From contig NZ_JAFLNE010000008.1 of the NCBI RefSeq assembly GCF_017313225.1, positions 1 through 64,000 of the forward strand: a DNA stretch of 64,000 bases. Direction: 5' to 3'. The stretch's first letter is position 1, and every line of letters begins with the position of its first letter. The notes under the pieces are model-generated. The model was given only the letters and a program-made list of their open reading frames with translations, had not been told where the DNA came from and ran no database searches. Below are positions 18,569 through 27,667 of this stretch, in pieces. The translations under genes and the position numbers were made by a program. The stretch comes from Allomuricauda sp. CAU 1633 (GTDB lineage: Bacteria; Bacteroidota; Bacteroidia; Flavobacteriales; Flavobacteriaceae).

Positions 18569-19660
18569 ATGAAAACGACCGCGTTGACCGATACCCACAT
18601 TGCATTGGGGGCAAAAATGGTTCCCTTTGCGGGCTACAACATGCCTGTATCCTATGAAGGGGTAAACATTGAGCACGAAACCGTACGAAAAAGTGTTGGA
18701 GTCTTTGATGTATCCCACATGGGCGAGTTTTTGATAGAGGGGCCCAAGGCTTTGGACCTCATTCAAAAAGTGAGTTCCAATGATGCATCTAAATTGACTG
18801 TTGGCAAAGCGCAATATAGCTGTATGCCCAATAAAACAGGGGGTATTGTGGATGACTTGATCGTATATCGGGTGAAGGATGAAACTTACCTTTTGGTGGT
18901 CAATGCGTCCAATATTCAAAAAGATTGGGACCATATCTCAGAATATAATGCGTCCATTGGAGCTGATATGCGGAATATTTCCGATAATTATTCCTTGTTG
19001 GCCATTCAGGGACCAAAAGCGGTTGAAGCTATGCAGTCCTTATCATCAGTTGACCTTTCAGCAATCAAATTCTACAATTTTGTAGTAGGTGATTTTGCTG
19101 GAATTGAGCATGTGATTATTTCGGCCACAGGGTATACCGGTTCAGGTGGTTTTGAAATTTATTGCAAGAATGATGAAGTGCAACAGGTTTGGGACAAAGT
19201 TTTGGAAGCTGGAGCGGATTTTGGCATCAAACCTATTGGATTGGCGGCGCGTGACACCCTTCGCTTGGAAATGGGCTACTGCCTTTATGGAAATGACATC
19301 GATGACACCACTTCCCCTTTTGAGGCTGGACTGGGATGGATTACCAAGTTCACCAAGGATTTTGTGAACAGTAATGCCCTTGCCCAAGAAAAAGAAGAAG
19401 GTCCCAAACGTAAATTAGTCGCTTTTCAGATGGAGGAGCGCGGTATTCCCAGAACGGGATACCCTATCTTGGATGCCAAAGGAAATGAAATTGGGAAAGT
19501 AACTTCTGGAACTATGTCCCCTTCCCTTTCCAAAGGAATTGGATTGGGGTATGTCACTACCGAAAATGCCCAGTTGGATAGTACTGTTTTTATTCAGATA
19601 CGCATCAACAAAGTTCCGGCTACCTTAGTAAAATTGCCATTTTATAAAACCTCATTATAG
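18569..19660 (+). CDS. gcvT: Glycine cleavage system aminomethyltransferase (T-protein)
   Basis: A 363-residue tetrahydrofolate-dependent aminomethyltransferase of the glycine cleavage complex. The family N-terminus [20 protein letters not shown] sets the start at ATG 18569, preceded by AAAAGGA; an in-frame upstream codon at 18524 would add 15 untypical residues. The folate-binding region includes FDVSHMGEF and the later [12 protein letters not shown], and the C-terminal barrel has [21 protein letters not shown]. The other parts of the complex (GcvH, GcvP) are not in the window. The following reductase gene begins three bases after its stop. Confidence 0.96.
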   Translation: MKTTALTDTHIALGAKMVPFAGYNMPVSYEGVNIEHETVRKSVGVFDVSHMGEFLIEGPKALDLIQKVSSNDASKLTVGKAQYSCMPNKTGGIVDDLIVYRVKDETYLLVVNASNIQKDWDHISEYNASIGADMRNISDNYSLLAIQGPKAVEAMQSLSSVDLSAIKFYNFVVGDFAGIEHVIISATGYTGSGGFEIYCKNDEVQQVWDKVLEAGADFGIKPIGLAARDTLRLEMGYCLYGNDIDDTTSPFEAGLGWITKFTKDFVNSNALAQEKEEGPKRKLVAFQMEERGIPRTGYPILDAKGNEIGKVTSGTMSPSLSKGIGLGYVTTENAQLDSTVFIQIRINKVPATLVKLPFYKTSL

Positions 19661-19663
19661 CGT

Positions 19664-20488
19664 TTGGATAAAAAGAAGATACTGATATTGGGCGCGAGTG
19701 GATTTGTGGGAAACGCCATATACAAGGAACTCTGCTCTTATTTTGACACTTATGGCACCTACTACTCCAACCGGAGTTTTTCCAATAACAAGCAGTTTTT
19801 CCGATATGATTTGGAGGAAGATGATATTTTTCAGATTCTCGAGAAAGTTCGACCTGATGTGATTATTTCTTCGCTTCGGGGAAATTTTCCAGCCCAGATA
19901 CAAGCACATCACCATCTCATGGAATATTTGATGAAGAGCCATACCAAGCTCTATTTCATTTCCTCGGCCAATGTTTTTGATGCCTACAGCAAGTTTCCTT
20001 CCTATGAGTTTGACAAAACACTATCTGAAAGTGTTTATGGGCGACTCAAAATAAAGATTGAAAACATGTTGATGCGTATGCCCCAGGATAAAACGGCTGT
20101 TCTTAGGGTTCCGATGGTTTTTGGAAACACATCACCCAGAGTAAAGGAAATAAAGGTCCATTTGGAAAACAAGGAACCCATTGAGGTATTTCCCAATCTC
20201 ATCATCAACGTTACCAATGATGATAGGCTTACGCAGCAGGTTCATTATCTCATCAACCGAGATAAAACGGGTATCTTTCATTTAGGGAGTACAGATTTAA
20301 TCCACCATGAGGAATTCATCAAAGAAATTGTTCAGCGTATGGGTGGAATCCACAAACCCATCTTCAAGCACGTTTTTACCACCAATGAGGACCGCTATTT
20401 GGCGGCTCTGCCCAAAGACAATCAATTACCCAAAAATTTAAGGATAAGCTGTCAGGAAATCATTGACCACCATATTCCCGTGGATTGA
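19664..20488 (+). CDS. RmlD-like NAD(P)-dependent sugar-nucleotide reductase/epimerase
   Basis: A 274-residue extended short-chain dehydrogenase. The Rossmann motif LILGASGFVGNAIYKEL is at the N-terminus, the active-site pair is YGRLK (YxxxK, about residue 125), preceded by FISSANVFDAYSK, and the middle contains VLRVPMVFGNTSPRVKE. It resembles dTDP-4-dehydrorhamnose reductase (RmlD) but lacks neighbouring rml genes, so the substrate is unknown. The only workable start is TTG at 19664, three bases after gcvT; no ATG lies upstream in frame after the gcvT stop. Confidence 0.8.
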   Translation: MDKKKILILGASGFVGNAIYKELCSYFDTYGTYYSNRSFSNNKQFFRYDLEEDDIFQILEKVRPDVIISSLRGNFPAQIQAHHHLMEYLMKSHTKLYFISSANVFDAYSKFPSYEFDKTLSESVYGRLKIKIENMLMRMPQDKTAVLRVPMVFGNTSPRVKEIKVHLENKEPIEVFPNLIINVTNDDRLTQQVHYLINRDKTGIFHLGSTDLIHHEEFIKEIVQRMGGIHKPIFKHVFTTNEDRYLAALPKDNQLPKNLRISCQEIIDHHIPVD

Positions 20489-20552
20489 TATTAATTCAAT
20501 TCTTTTCGCTTTTTCGTATCGATTTGGCTAACTTTCAATAAAATGGAATAGT

Positions 20553-20837
20553 ATGGAAAAGCTAAGCTCTGCTCAAATTGAAGAATCCCTTAAAAACCTT
20601 TCGGGATGGTCTTTAGAAGATGATATGATAGTGAAATCCTTCAAATTCAAGAATTTTAAAGAAGCCTTTTCCATGATGACCCGAATTGCGTTTGAATGTG
20701 AACAGCAAAACCATCATCCCAATTGGGAAAATGTCTACAACAACCTCACCATCAAATTGAACACCCATGATGCTGGCGGTGTTACCCAAAAGGATATTGA
20801 CTTGGCCAAAACCATTGAAAGTATAATTAATAGCTAA
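20553..20837 (+). CDS. 4a-hydroxytetrahydrobiopterin dehydratase (pterin carbinolamine dehydratase)
   Basis: A 94-residue member of the PCD/DCoH family, the normal length. The active-site signature EQQNHHPNWENVYNNLTIKL and the later THDAGGVTQKDIDLAK are complete. It dehydrates 4a-hydroxytetrahydropterin so that the cofactor of aromatic amino acid hydroxylases can be recycled; such a hydroxylase is not in the window. The gene stands alone on the plus strand with its own short upstream region. Confidence 0.95.
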   Translation: MEKLSSAQIEESLKNLSGWSLEDDMIVKSFKFKNFKEAFSMMTRIAFECEQQNHHPNWENVYNNLTIKLNTHDAGGVTQKDIDLAKTIESIINS

Positions 20838-20860
20838 TATTTTTCCTCTGAATTACTCAC

Positions 20861-20890
20861 TTGACAGCGGTGCTTTTTTTGCTAAATTTG
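20861..20890 (+). promoter_or_regulatory. Promoter of the YebC-family gene
   Basis: TTG at 20861-20863 and a perfect TAAATTTG at 20883-20890 are spaced by exactly 19 bases, an ideal Bacteroidota housekeeping promoter, 26 bases before the start codon at 20916. Confidence 0.75.
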
Positions 20891-20915
20891 CCCCCAGCCG
20901 TAACCAATAATTTGT

Positions 20916-21626
20916 ATGGGAAGAGCATTTGAATTTAGAAAGACACGTAAACTGAAGCGATGGGCTGCCATGTCCAAAGCATTTACCAGAATTGGAAAGG
21001 ATATTGTAATGGCCGTAAAGGAAGGCGGCCCTGACCCGGATGCCAATTCTAAACTTCGTGCTGTAATTCAGAATGCCAAGGCTGTTAATATGCCCAAAGA
21101 TAACATTGAGCGGGCCATTAAAAGGGCTTCGGACAAAAGTCTTGGGGATTACAAAGAGGTACTTTTTGAAGGGTACGCCCCTCATGGTATCGCCATTTTA
21201 ATTGAGACCGCTACGGACAATAACACTCGAACCGTGGCCAATATTAGAAGTTATTTCAACAAATGCAATGGCAGTCTGGGAACATCGGGCTCGGTAGAGT
21301 TCATGTTTGACCATACTTGCAACTTCACTATAAATGGTGAGGGTATGGACCCAGAGGAGCTGGAACTGGAGATGATAGATTTTGGCGCTGAAGAGGTGTT
21401 TGTGGATGAAGAAGGTATCCACATCTATGCGCCTTTTGAAAGTTTTGGTGCCATCCAAAAAGAATTGGAGTCGCGGGATATAGAAATTCTTTCTTCCGGT
21501 TTTGACCGGATTCCTCAAGTCACCAAGGAACTTTCTGAAGAGGAAATGGCTGATGTAGAAAAGCTTTTGGAAAAAATTGAAGAGGATGATGACGTTCAGA
21601 ACGTGTTTCACAGTATGCAGGAATAG
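20916..21626 (+). CDS. YebC/PmpR-family DNA-binding or translation-associated regulator
   Basis: A 236-residue member of the TACO1/YebC family. The N-terminus MGRAFEFRKTRKLKRWAAMSK and the region NMPKDNIERAIKRAS are diagnostic, and the acidic C-terminus (KIEEDDDVQNVFHSM) is typical. YebC proteins have been described both as DNA-binding regulators and, more recently, as helpers of translation through difficult sequences; the sequence does not decide. It has its own strong promoter and is convergent with the acyltransferase gene. Confidence 0.94.
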   Translation: MGRAFEFRKTRKLKRWAAMSKAFTRIGKDIVMAVKEGGPDPDANSKLRAVIQNAKAVNMPKDNIERAIKRASDKSLGDYKEVLFEGYAPHGIAILIETATDNNTRTVANIRSYFNKCNGSLGTSGSVEFMFDHTCNFTINGEGMDPEELELEMIDFGAEEVFVDEEGIHIYAPFESFGAIQKELESRDIEILSSGFDRIPQVTKELSEEEMADVEKLLEKIEEDDDVQNVFHSMQE

Positions 21627-21634
21627 ATAACAGT

Positions 21635-22174
21635 CTAAAAACTGTATTCGGGCACCTTTCCCTTTACCCCTTTATAAAAGGTGCTTATCTTTTGAAAATC
21701 ACTTTCTTGATCATCGGTTGGATGGAAAGGAGTTGCTATTTTCACCTCTTTTTTCCCAAAATCAAAAGCAACCATGACAATGGGCACTTTGGCTTTTTTG
21801 GCGATATGATAAAAGCCTGTTCGCAGCTCATCTACTTTTTTTCGGGTGCCTTCTGGGGCTAAAGCAAATCGGAATACCTTTCTTTCGTTAAAAACCTGAA
21901 CAACACTATCCACGGTATTGGAGTTTTTGGAACGATCCACGGGTGCTCCCCCTGTCCAACGAAAAAACCATCCGAAAGGAGGCTTAAACAAGCTTTTCTT
22001 TCCAATATAATTGATCTCTTGGTTGACTACCTTCCGCACCAACAAACCAAGAAAAAAATCAATCCAATGGGTATGGGGCACTACAATGACCACACATTTA
22101 TCCATATTTGGAAAAGTTCCATTCAGTTTCCAGCCCAAAACCTTGAAGTATATAAACTTGGCCAGTGCGTGCAT
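21635..22174 (-). CDS. Lysophospholipid acyltransferase-like (PlsC family) protein
   Basis: A 179-residue small PlsC-type acyltransferase. The catalytic HX4D motif is PHTHWIDFFLG (His-x4-Asp) near residue 38, and the acyl-acceptor motif is LAPEGTRKK (EGT). It is likely to transfer acyl chains to a lysolipid at the inner membrane. The frame is open up to 22270, but there it overlaps kdnB; ATG 22174 gives a compact protein starting MHALAKFIYFK. The gene is the last in the minus-strand kdsB-HAD-kdnB group. Confidence 0.83.
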   Translation of the reverse strand: MHALAKFIYFKVLGWKLNGTFPNMDKCVVIVVPHTHWIDFFLGLLVRKVVNQEINYIGKKSLFKPPFGWFFRWTGGAPVDRSKNSNTVDSVVQVFNERKVFRFALAPEGTRKKVDELRTGFYHIAKKAKVPIVMVAFDFGKKEVKIATPFHPTDDQESDFQKISTFYKGVKGKVPEYSF

Positions 22175-22215
22175 TTTTTTAACAAATATTTCCAAAATGG
22201 AAAAGTTGAGAATCC

Positions 22216-23343
22216 TCAAATTTTTTGGTACAAAGCCTGCAGCCGTTCTGGGGTCATAATGGTTTTCCAATCCTTACCCAATGCATTTTCCCAAAGGGCA
22301 TCCAATCCCAATGCTACATTGACCATAACATCAAAATCGTTCTGGGTAAGATTGGCACAAACACCTTTGGGTAATTTGATGTCATGCTTTTCAACCATTT
22401 TTTTAAAGAGCGCTACACCTTCGGGATAAAACTCTCCCAAATGTTGAAAGACCATACAATTTCCAATCCCATGTTTAATGCCCAACAGATAAGACAATCC
22501 ATAGCTCATGGCATGGGCAATCCCCACTTGGGAATAGGCAATACTCATACCTCCGTGCCACGAGGCCATCATTAATTTGTCACGGGATTCACTAGCGGGA
22601 ATATCATCCAAAAATACTTCCTTACAAAGCTCCAGGGCTTTTTCTCCATAACTTTGGCTAAAAGCATTCAAATAGGTTCCTGTGAGCGACTCAATACAGT
22701 GAATGTAACAGTCCATCCCTGTAAAGAACCATTGTTCTTTGGGAACGGTTTTGGTTAAATCAGGATCCAAAAGCACTTGGTCATAGGTGGTAAAATCTGA
22801 GTTGATCCCGAGCTTTTTCTCTGGCCCCAATAAAACTGTTGTTCTGGAAACCTCAGCGCCTGTCCCGCTTATGGTTGGGATTCCCACATGGTACAGCGCC
22901 GGTTTGTTCACCAAGTCCCATCCTTGATAGTTTTCGGCAAGGCCTTTATTATTCAGCAATATGGCAACGGCCTTGGCCAAATCCAAAAGGGTTCCACCGC
23001 CTATGCCTATTATTCCCGAAGGAAGTTCATCATATTCTTCCCTGATTAACTTCACCAAGGCATCCACTTGGGCTGTTTTGGGCTCTTCATCGGCGGAAAC
23101 GAAAATAATCTTGTCATTGAACATCAATGGAATTTGGGCAACCAAATCTTTGGTCTCAAAGTAGTCATCAACCAAAAAAATAAAAGGCGCATCGGCATTT
23201 TTACGTTTGGGCAACAAAATTTCGCCCAACTGTGAAAAACTTCCTTGCCCAAAAACTACACGGGGCACCATAGGAAAATTGCGGTACACGGTCTTCTGGT
23301 GTGATTTTATTTCTTCTCTTTTCAAGTTGCTTTCGGTCTTCAA
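22216..23343 (-). CDS. kdnB: 3-deoxy-alpha-D-manno-octulosonate 8-oxidase (KdnB-like iron-containing alcohol dehydrogenase)
   Basis: A 375-residue group III iron-containing alcohol dehydrogenase. The NAD-binding loop is GIGGGTLLDLAKAVAILLNN, and long blocks such as YQGWDLVNKPALYHVGIPTI, SGTGAEVSRTTVL and GMDCYIHCIESLTGTYLNAF match what I know of Shewanella KdnB, which oxidises Kdo at C8 before amination to 8-amino-Kdo. The metal ligands are expected in GMDCYIHC and GIAHAMSYGL. It overlaps the HAD gene by four bases and lies close to kdsB, in keeping with a role in Kdo metabolism. The aminotransferase partner kdnA is not in the window. Confidence 0.85.
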   Translation of the reverse strand: MKTESNLKREEIKSHQKTVYRNFPMVPRVVFGQGSFSQLGEILLPKRKNADAPFIFLVDDYFETKDLVAQIPLMFNDKIIFVSADEEPKTAQVDALVKLIREEYDELPSGIIGIGGGTLLDLAKAVAILLNNKGLAENYQGWDLVNKPALYHVGIPTISGTGAEVSRTTVLLGPEKKLGINSDFTTYDQVLLDPDLTKTVPKEQWFFTGMDCYIHCIESLTGTYLNAFSQSYGEKALELCKEVFLDDIPASESRDKLMMASWHGGMSIAYSQVGIAHAMSYGLSYLLGIKHGIGNCMVFQHLGEFYPEGVALFKKMVEKHDIKLPKGVCANLTQNDFDVMVNVALGLDALWENALGKDWKTIMTPERLQALYQKI

Positions 23344-24047
23344 TGTTTATTCAAATATTTTAAAATGTCCTTTAGGCTGTTGAGTTTTAGGTGATCGTTC
23401 ATCTGCTCTGTTTCTGAAACCATTTCATGGGCCCATGTGGTATGAAAGGGAACATGCACAGCCTTGGCACCAATTTTCAAGATAGGCAATACATCCGACT
23501 TAAGAGAATTGCCAATCATTAAAAATTCATCCACGTTGATATTTAAGTGCTCCAAAAGGTTGCTATAATTGCTTTCCTTTTTATCACTCAACACCTCCAC
23601 ATGATGGAAGTATTTGGAGAGTCCGGACTTCTCCAATTTTCGTTCTTGATCCAAAAGGTCGCCTTTGGTAAGTACAATCAACCGATATTTATCCACGAGT
23701 TTTGAGAGTACTTCTTCGACACCATCCAAAAGCTCCACAGGATGGGAAATCATGTCCTTACCCAACTTCAATATTTCGGAAATGGTCTCTTGGGGAATCC
23801 TATTATTGGACAACTCCAATGCAGACTCTATCATGGACAACATAAACCCTTTTATGCCATAGCCATAGATTTCAAGGTTCTCCATTTCTTTTTTAAAGAG
23901 CTCTTGGTCCACCTTGTTTTTGGTCTCGTAGCCTTCCAGCAAATCCGCGAAACGTTCTTCGGTTTCCCTAAAATAGGTTTCGTTCACCCACAGGGTATCA
24001 TCGGCATCAAATCCAATTACTTTTATGTTGCTATAGTCTACTTCCAT
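23340..24047 (-). CDS. HAD-superfamily hydrolase (YjjG-like phosphatase)
   Basis: A 235-residue HAD phosphatase. Motif I is [12 protein letters not shown] (nucleophile and acid/base Asp), motif II is IVLTKGD, motif III a lysine near LSDKKESNY, and motif [13 protein letters not shown] helical cap is inserted between motifs I and II. The substrate is unknown; its place between kdsB (overlap 10 bases) and kdnB (overlap 4 bases) suggests a sugar-phosphate of Kdo metabolism, but it is shorter in relation to KdsC than would be needed to call it that: it is of the YjjG/haloacid type with a cap, unlike cap-less KdsC. Confidence 0.87.
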   Translation of the reverse strand: MEVDYSNIKVIGFDADDTLWVNETYFRETEERFADLLEGYETKNKVDQELFKKEMENLEIYGYGIKGFMLSMIESALELSNNRIPQETISEILKLGKDMISHPVELLDGVEEVLSKLVDKYRLIVLTKGDLLDQERKLEKSGLSKYFHHVEVLSDKKESNYSNLLEHLNINVDEFLMIGNSLKSDVLPILKIGAKAVHVPFHTTWAHEMVSETEQMNDHLKLNSLKDILKYLNKH

Positions 24048-24766
24048 GCTTTTACAGCGCGTTCCAAATCTTCAGGGGTGTCTATCTCGACCCCAGTGAC
24101 ATGGGTTTCCACCATTTTTATTTTCTTTCCATATTCCAAAAACCGGATGGCCTCTATTTTTTCCTTGGCCTCCAAGGGCAACATCGGCAATCTTTGAAAA
24201 TCCATCAAAGCCCTTTTTCTGAAGGCGTAAATCCCCTTGTGCTTATAATAAGTGGCTTCAACCTCCTTATCACGGGGATAGGGTATGGGGGAACGGGAAA
24301 AATAGAGTGCACAATTTTGATTGTCCACGATGACCTTTACCGTATTGGGGTTGGAAATTTCTTCCCAATCCGATATGGGGGTCATTAACGAGGCCAAATC
24401 TATTTCTTTCTTTTGATCATTTTTGAAAACTTCAATGATTTTTCCCAAACTCTCGCCATCAATAAAAGGTTCATCGCCCTGTACATTGATGACAATGTCC
24501 ACATCCATGTCCTCCACAGCCTCAGCAATTCGGTCACTTCCACTTTGGTGCTCCTTTTTGCTCATGATTACCTCTCCCCCTATTTCGGAGATAACATCAG
24601 AGATGATTGAACTGTCCGTTACTACGTAAACGGCATCAAACAGTCCTGTTTTCACTGCTGCTTCATAGGTTCTGACAATGACCGGTTTACCGCAGAGATC
24701 CTGCATGAGTTTTGCTGGGAATCTTGAAGCTTGGTATCGCGCCGGAATCATGGAAATTATTCTCAC
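24038..24766 (-). CDS. kdsB: 3-deoxy-manno-octulosonate cytidylyltransferase
   Basis: A 242-residue CMP-Kdo synthetase, the normal length. The nucleotide-binding start [22 protein letters not shown], the core [13 protein letters not shown] and the substrate region [17 protein letters not shown] are all present. It activates Kdo for lipid A core assembly in the cytoplasm. It overlaps the downstream HAD gene by ten bases and follows the DUF4126 gene by 27 bases. The setting with kdnB makes this the main clue to a modified-Kdo pathway. Confidence 0.96.
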   Translation of the reverse strand: MRIISMIPARYQASRFPAKLMQDLCGKPVIVRTYEAAVKTGLFDAVYVVTDSSIISDVISEIGGEVIMSKKEHQSGSDRIAEAVEDMDVDIVINVQGDEPFIDGESLGKIIEVFKNDQKKEIDLASLMTPISDWEEISNPNTVKVIVDNQNCALYFSRSPIPYPRDKEVEATYYKHKGIYAFRKRALMDFQRLPMLPLEAKEKIEAIRFLEYGKKIKMVETHVTGVEIDTPEDLERAVKAWK

Positions 24767-24793
24767 TTTTTCTATTTTGTTTGATCGATGTTG

Positions 24794-25366
24794 CTATTTG
24801 GTCTTGGGACGTAGTTTTCGGTAGATCATAAAAATGAAAATCAAAATGATGATTACCAAAATTGCCGCAATGGGAGGTACCAAAATTGATGCGGTAGATA
24901 CGGCCACAGCTGTTCCCGTTTCAATAGTGGACACTATGGGATTGGCCATGCCTCCCGTGGTTGCCGTCGAGGTCATTCTGCCTGCCGCATTGGCCCCTTT
25001 AATGGCCGTTGCAGTTCCGCCTCCGGCAATTATGGCCAAGGACCAGGTAACCACCGGATCTAGATTGGCTACAGTGGATACCATAACGGCTGTACCGGCA
25101 ATTCCCGCTAAGGGAATGGCGATACTGTCCAAAGCGTTGTCCACCCAAGGAATAAAATAGGCAAAAATCTCAATAATGGTGGCAACTCCCAATGTTATCA
25201 AAGCGGCAAGGCTTCCTATCCATTGCCAACTATCATTCAGTTCCCATGCCCCTAAATAAGCCGCTAAACTTAGGGCAAACAAGGGCAAAAAGACCCTAAA
25301 TCCCACTGAGGCAGCCAAACCTATGCCTAAAAATATACTTATGATGGTATCTGGTGTCATATTCAT
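24794..25366 (-). CDS. DUF4126 family membrane protein
   Basis: A 190-residue hydrophobic protein of the DUF4126 family, with about four to five membrane segments (for example IISIFLGIGLAASVGFRVFL, IGSLAALITLGVATIIEIFA and AAILVIIILIFIFMIYRKL) and many small residues (GAN, GGGTATAIKGANAAGRMTS). No catalytic motif is seen. The start MNMTPDTIISIF at 25366 could also be the second ATG two codons later. It lies 24 bases downstream of the RecD-like gene and 27 upstream of kdsB. The function is unknown. Confidence 0.8.
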   Translation of the reverse strand: MNMTPDTIISIFLGIGLAASVGFRVFLPLFALSLAAYLGAWELNDSWQWIGSLAALITLGVATIIEIFAYFIPWVDNALDSIAIPLAGIAGTAVMVSTVANLDPVVTWSLAIIAGGGTATAIKGANAAGRMTSTATTGGMANPIVSTIETGTAVAVSTASILVPPIAAILVIIILIFIFMIYRKLRPKTK

Positions 25367-25390
25367 GGTCTTGTCTAAAATAGGGTATTC

Positions 25391-26830
25391 CTACTCAACA
25401 AAAAAATCATCTTTAAAACCAATTAAAAAGAGTTGTCGCTTGGCTCGGGTCACCGCTGTGTAGAGCCATCGTAGATAATCCTTGTCCACACCGTTGGGCA
25501 GATAAGGCTGTTCAACAAATACGGTATCCCATTGCCCTCCTTGCGATTTATGACAGGTAATGGCATAGGAAAATTTTACCTGCAGGGCATTGAAATACTT
25601 GTTGTTCTTCACCCCAAGAAACTTTTTATATTTTGATGTTTCATGGGCATAATCTTTCATTACTTCTTGATACAATCTATTGCCATCTTCATAGGAAAGT
25701 GATGGGGATTCCGCATTTATGGTGTCCAGCAACAGAACAGTTTCAAAAGGTTTTTGGTTGGGATAATCCACCATCTTCACCTTTACCTCGGCAAATGTAA
25801 AGCCATAGAGTTCTTTAATGGCGAAAAGCTCCAGTATCTCAATAATATCGCCGTTGGCAATAAAACCAGCTTCTGAACTGGCCTTCAACCAAAAATAGTT
25901 GTTCTTTACTACCATCATATAATCCCCAACCGCAATATCATTATCCAAAAAGAGAATCCGCTCCCTAATGTTTTGATTATACAGATTGGCTCTTTTGTTA
26001 GAACGTACAATGATTACCGTTTCCTCTTTGCCATTTTCGCTATAGGAGGAATCTATGGCTTCCTGTATCTCGGTGCCATCTATAAGTCGAACAATGTCCT
26101 TGAAAGGCCCGACTTCAAACTTAAAACCATCAAAAAATTGGGATTGTAATTGCTCCCTGAGGTTGGTGGCATTATACAATATCCCTGAATCATCGGTCTG
26201 CCGCATTACTTCATCCAACTCCAAAAACTTCACCTCCTTATTATAATTTAAAGAAAGTCGGTCTTCTTCCAATGCTGGACTTAGCTCCAATTTAACCGGG
26301 GGCAACTGTGCCGTGTCCCCAATCAAAACCAATTTGCAGTTATGCCCAGAATGCACATAAAACATAAGGTCGTCCAACAATGACCCATTTTCAAAAAGTT
26401 TGGAATCGGCAGGTGTATCCGGAATCATGGAAGCTTCATCGACTATAAAAATGGTGTTCCTGTGCTTGTTGGGGGCCAAGACAAATTGTACCCCTCCCCC
26501 AGACTGCTTTTTGGGAAAATAAATTTTCTTGTGAATGGTAAAAGCCTTGTTCCCTGAGTAAACCGACATCACTTTTGCAGCCCTCCCCGTTGGAGCCATG
26601 AGAATGGAGCCCATTCGTATTTTCCAAAGGCTGCTCACCATGGTAGCCACAATGGTGGTTTTTCCTGTACCGGCAAAGCCTTTTAAAAGGAAAATCTCGT
26701 CCTTTTTCCCATCTACCACAAAGTGGGCCAGTTTCTCCAAGGCGAGTTCCTGTTTTATGGTTGGAACATGGGGGAATTTTTTTGCTAGTATCGATAGGAA
26801 ATTTGATGCTGTAGGCTTGTCCATAGGCAT
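25391..26830 (-). CDS. RecD-like (RecD2/PIF1-type) ATP-dependent DNA helicase
   Basis: A 479-residue superfamily 1B helicase. Walker A is LLKGFAGTGKTTIVATMV, Walker B IFIVDEASMI, motif III LIGDTAQLPPV, and the C-terminal UvrD-like motifs are YAITCHKSQGGQWDTVFVEQ and LYTAVTRAKRQLFLIG. It lacks the long N-terminal extension of RecD2 proper, so it is the short single-protein helicase common in Bacteroidota, probably acting 5' to 3' on single-stranded ends. It is the first gene of the minus-strand run that continues to the acyltransferase at 21635. Confidence 0.92.
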   Translation of the reverse strand: MPMDKPTASNFLSILAKKFPHVPTIKQELALEKLAHFVVDGKKDEIFLLKGFAGTGKTTIVATMVSSLWKIRMGSILMAPTGRAAKVMSVYSGNKAFTIHKKIYFPKKQSGGGVQFVLAPNKHRNTIFIVDEASMIPDTPADSKLFENGSLLDDLMFYVHSGHNCKLVLIGDTAQLPPVKLELSPALEEDRLSLNYNKEVKFLELDEVMRQTDDSGILYNATNLREQLQSQFFDGFKFEVGPFKDIVRLIDGTEIQEAIDSSYSENGKEETVIIVRSNKRANLYNQNIRERILFLDNDIAVGDYMMVVKNNYFWLKASSEAGFIANGDIIEILELFAIKELYGFTFAEVKVKMVDYPNQKPFETVLLLDTINAESPSLSYEDGNRLYQEVMKDYAHETSKYKKFLGVKNNKYFNALQVKFSYAITCHKSQGGQWDTVFVEQPYLPNGVDKDYLRWLYTAVTRAKRQLFLIGFKDDFFVE

Positions 26831-26932
26831 CTAAAGATAGCATGGTTTTTTAAAGCAAAAAGTTTCGTGATTAAAAAAAAATTGTAGATTTGTCTGTAAC
26901 CACTAAATTAACTTAGAAAGACAATAGCAGAT

Positions 26933-27667
26933 ATGTTAAATTTAATCCTTATCGTAGTATTAATATGCCTTTTGACCATAGGCCTTGTATTCCTGATTGA
27001 CAAGTTTTTACCTCAAAAAGTAAAGCCCATCCTTGTACTTGCTTTTGGACTTTTAAGCATTTTTCTGGGCTACAAAATTTACAAATCCATTAATGCCCCC
27101 ATCGAATTCAACAAAGTAAGACAAGAAAGGTTTTCTGAAGTCATCACTAAACTTAAAGATATTAGGGATGCCCAAGAAGCTTACAAAACTGTAAATGGGA
27201 AATACGCTGACAACTTCAATAGCTTGATACAGTTCATCGATACGGGAAGTTATACCATTACCACGCAAAGGGATTCTTCCTTTATGCGATATGACAAAGT
27301 ATATCAAATTGAACTTCAACAAGATACCATCATCATAGATACCCTTGGACAGGTAAAAGTGAAGGATTCTCTATTTGGAGCCGATGATAGTTATAAGAGC
27401 ATGATGAACGTTCCTTACGGACAAAATGATGAAAAGTTTGAAATGAAAGCAGACATCATTGACAAAAGCGGATACAAAGCTCCCGTTTTTGAAGCCAAAG
27501 TAAAAAAGGATGTGGTGTTATATGACCAACCTGCAGATTTGCTGGCCAGGGAAAATGCCCATCAAAGTGTAGAGGAAGTCAACGGTACCGAAATAAAAGT
27601 AGGTTCCCTTACCGATGTAAGTACAAATGGTAACTGGCCTCCCATCTATGACCGAAAAAACAACTAG
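26933..27667 (+). CDS. Hypothetical membrane-anchored protein
   Basis: A 244-residue protein with two adjacent hydrophobic segments at the N-terminus (LNLILIVVLICLLTIGLVFL and VKPILVLAFGLLSIFLGYKI), followed by a heptad-like helix (RQERFSEVITKLKDIRDAQE) and a soluble domain of about 170 residues with the YKTVNGKYADNFNSLIQFI pattern often found next to type IV pilin-like or flavobacterial envelope proteins. I do not recognise a functional family. A TAGATTTG -7 box lies at 26885-26892. The DUF3822 gene overlaps its 3' end, so the two are probably cotranscribed. Confidence 0.75.
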   Translation: MLNLILIVVLICLLTIGLVFLIDKFLPQKVKPILVLAFGLLSIFLGYKIYKSINAPIEFNKVRQERFSEVITKLKDIRDAQEAYKTVNGKYADNFNSLIQFIDTGSYTITTQRDSSFMRYDKVYQIELQQDTIIIDTLGQVKVKDSLFGADDSYKSMMNVPYGQNDEKFEMKADIIDKSGYKAPVFEAKVKKDVVLYDQPADLLARENAHQSVEEVNGTEIKVGSLTDVSTNGNWPPIYDRKNN

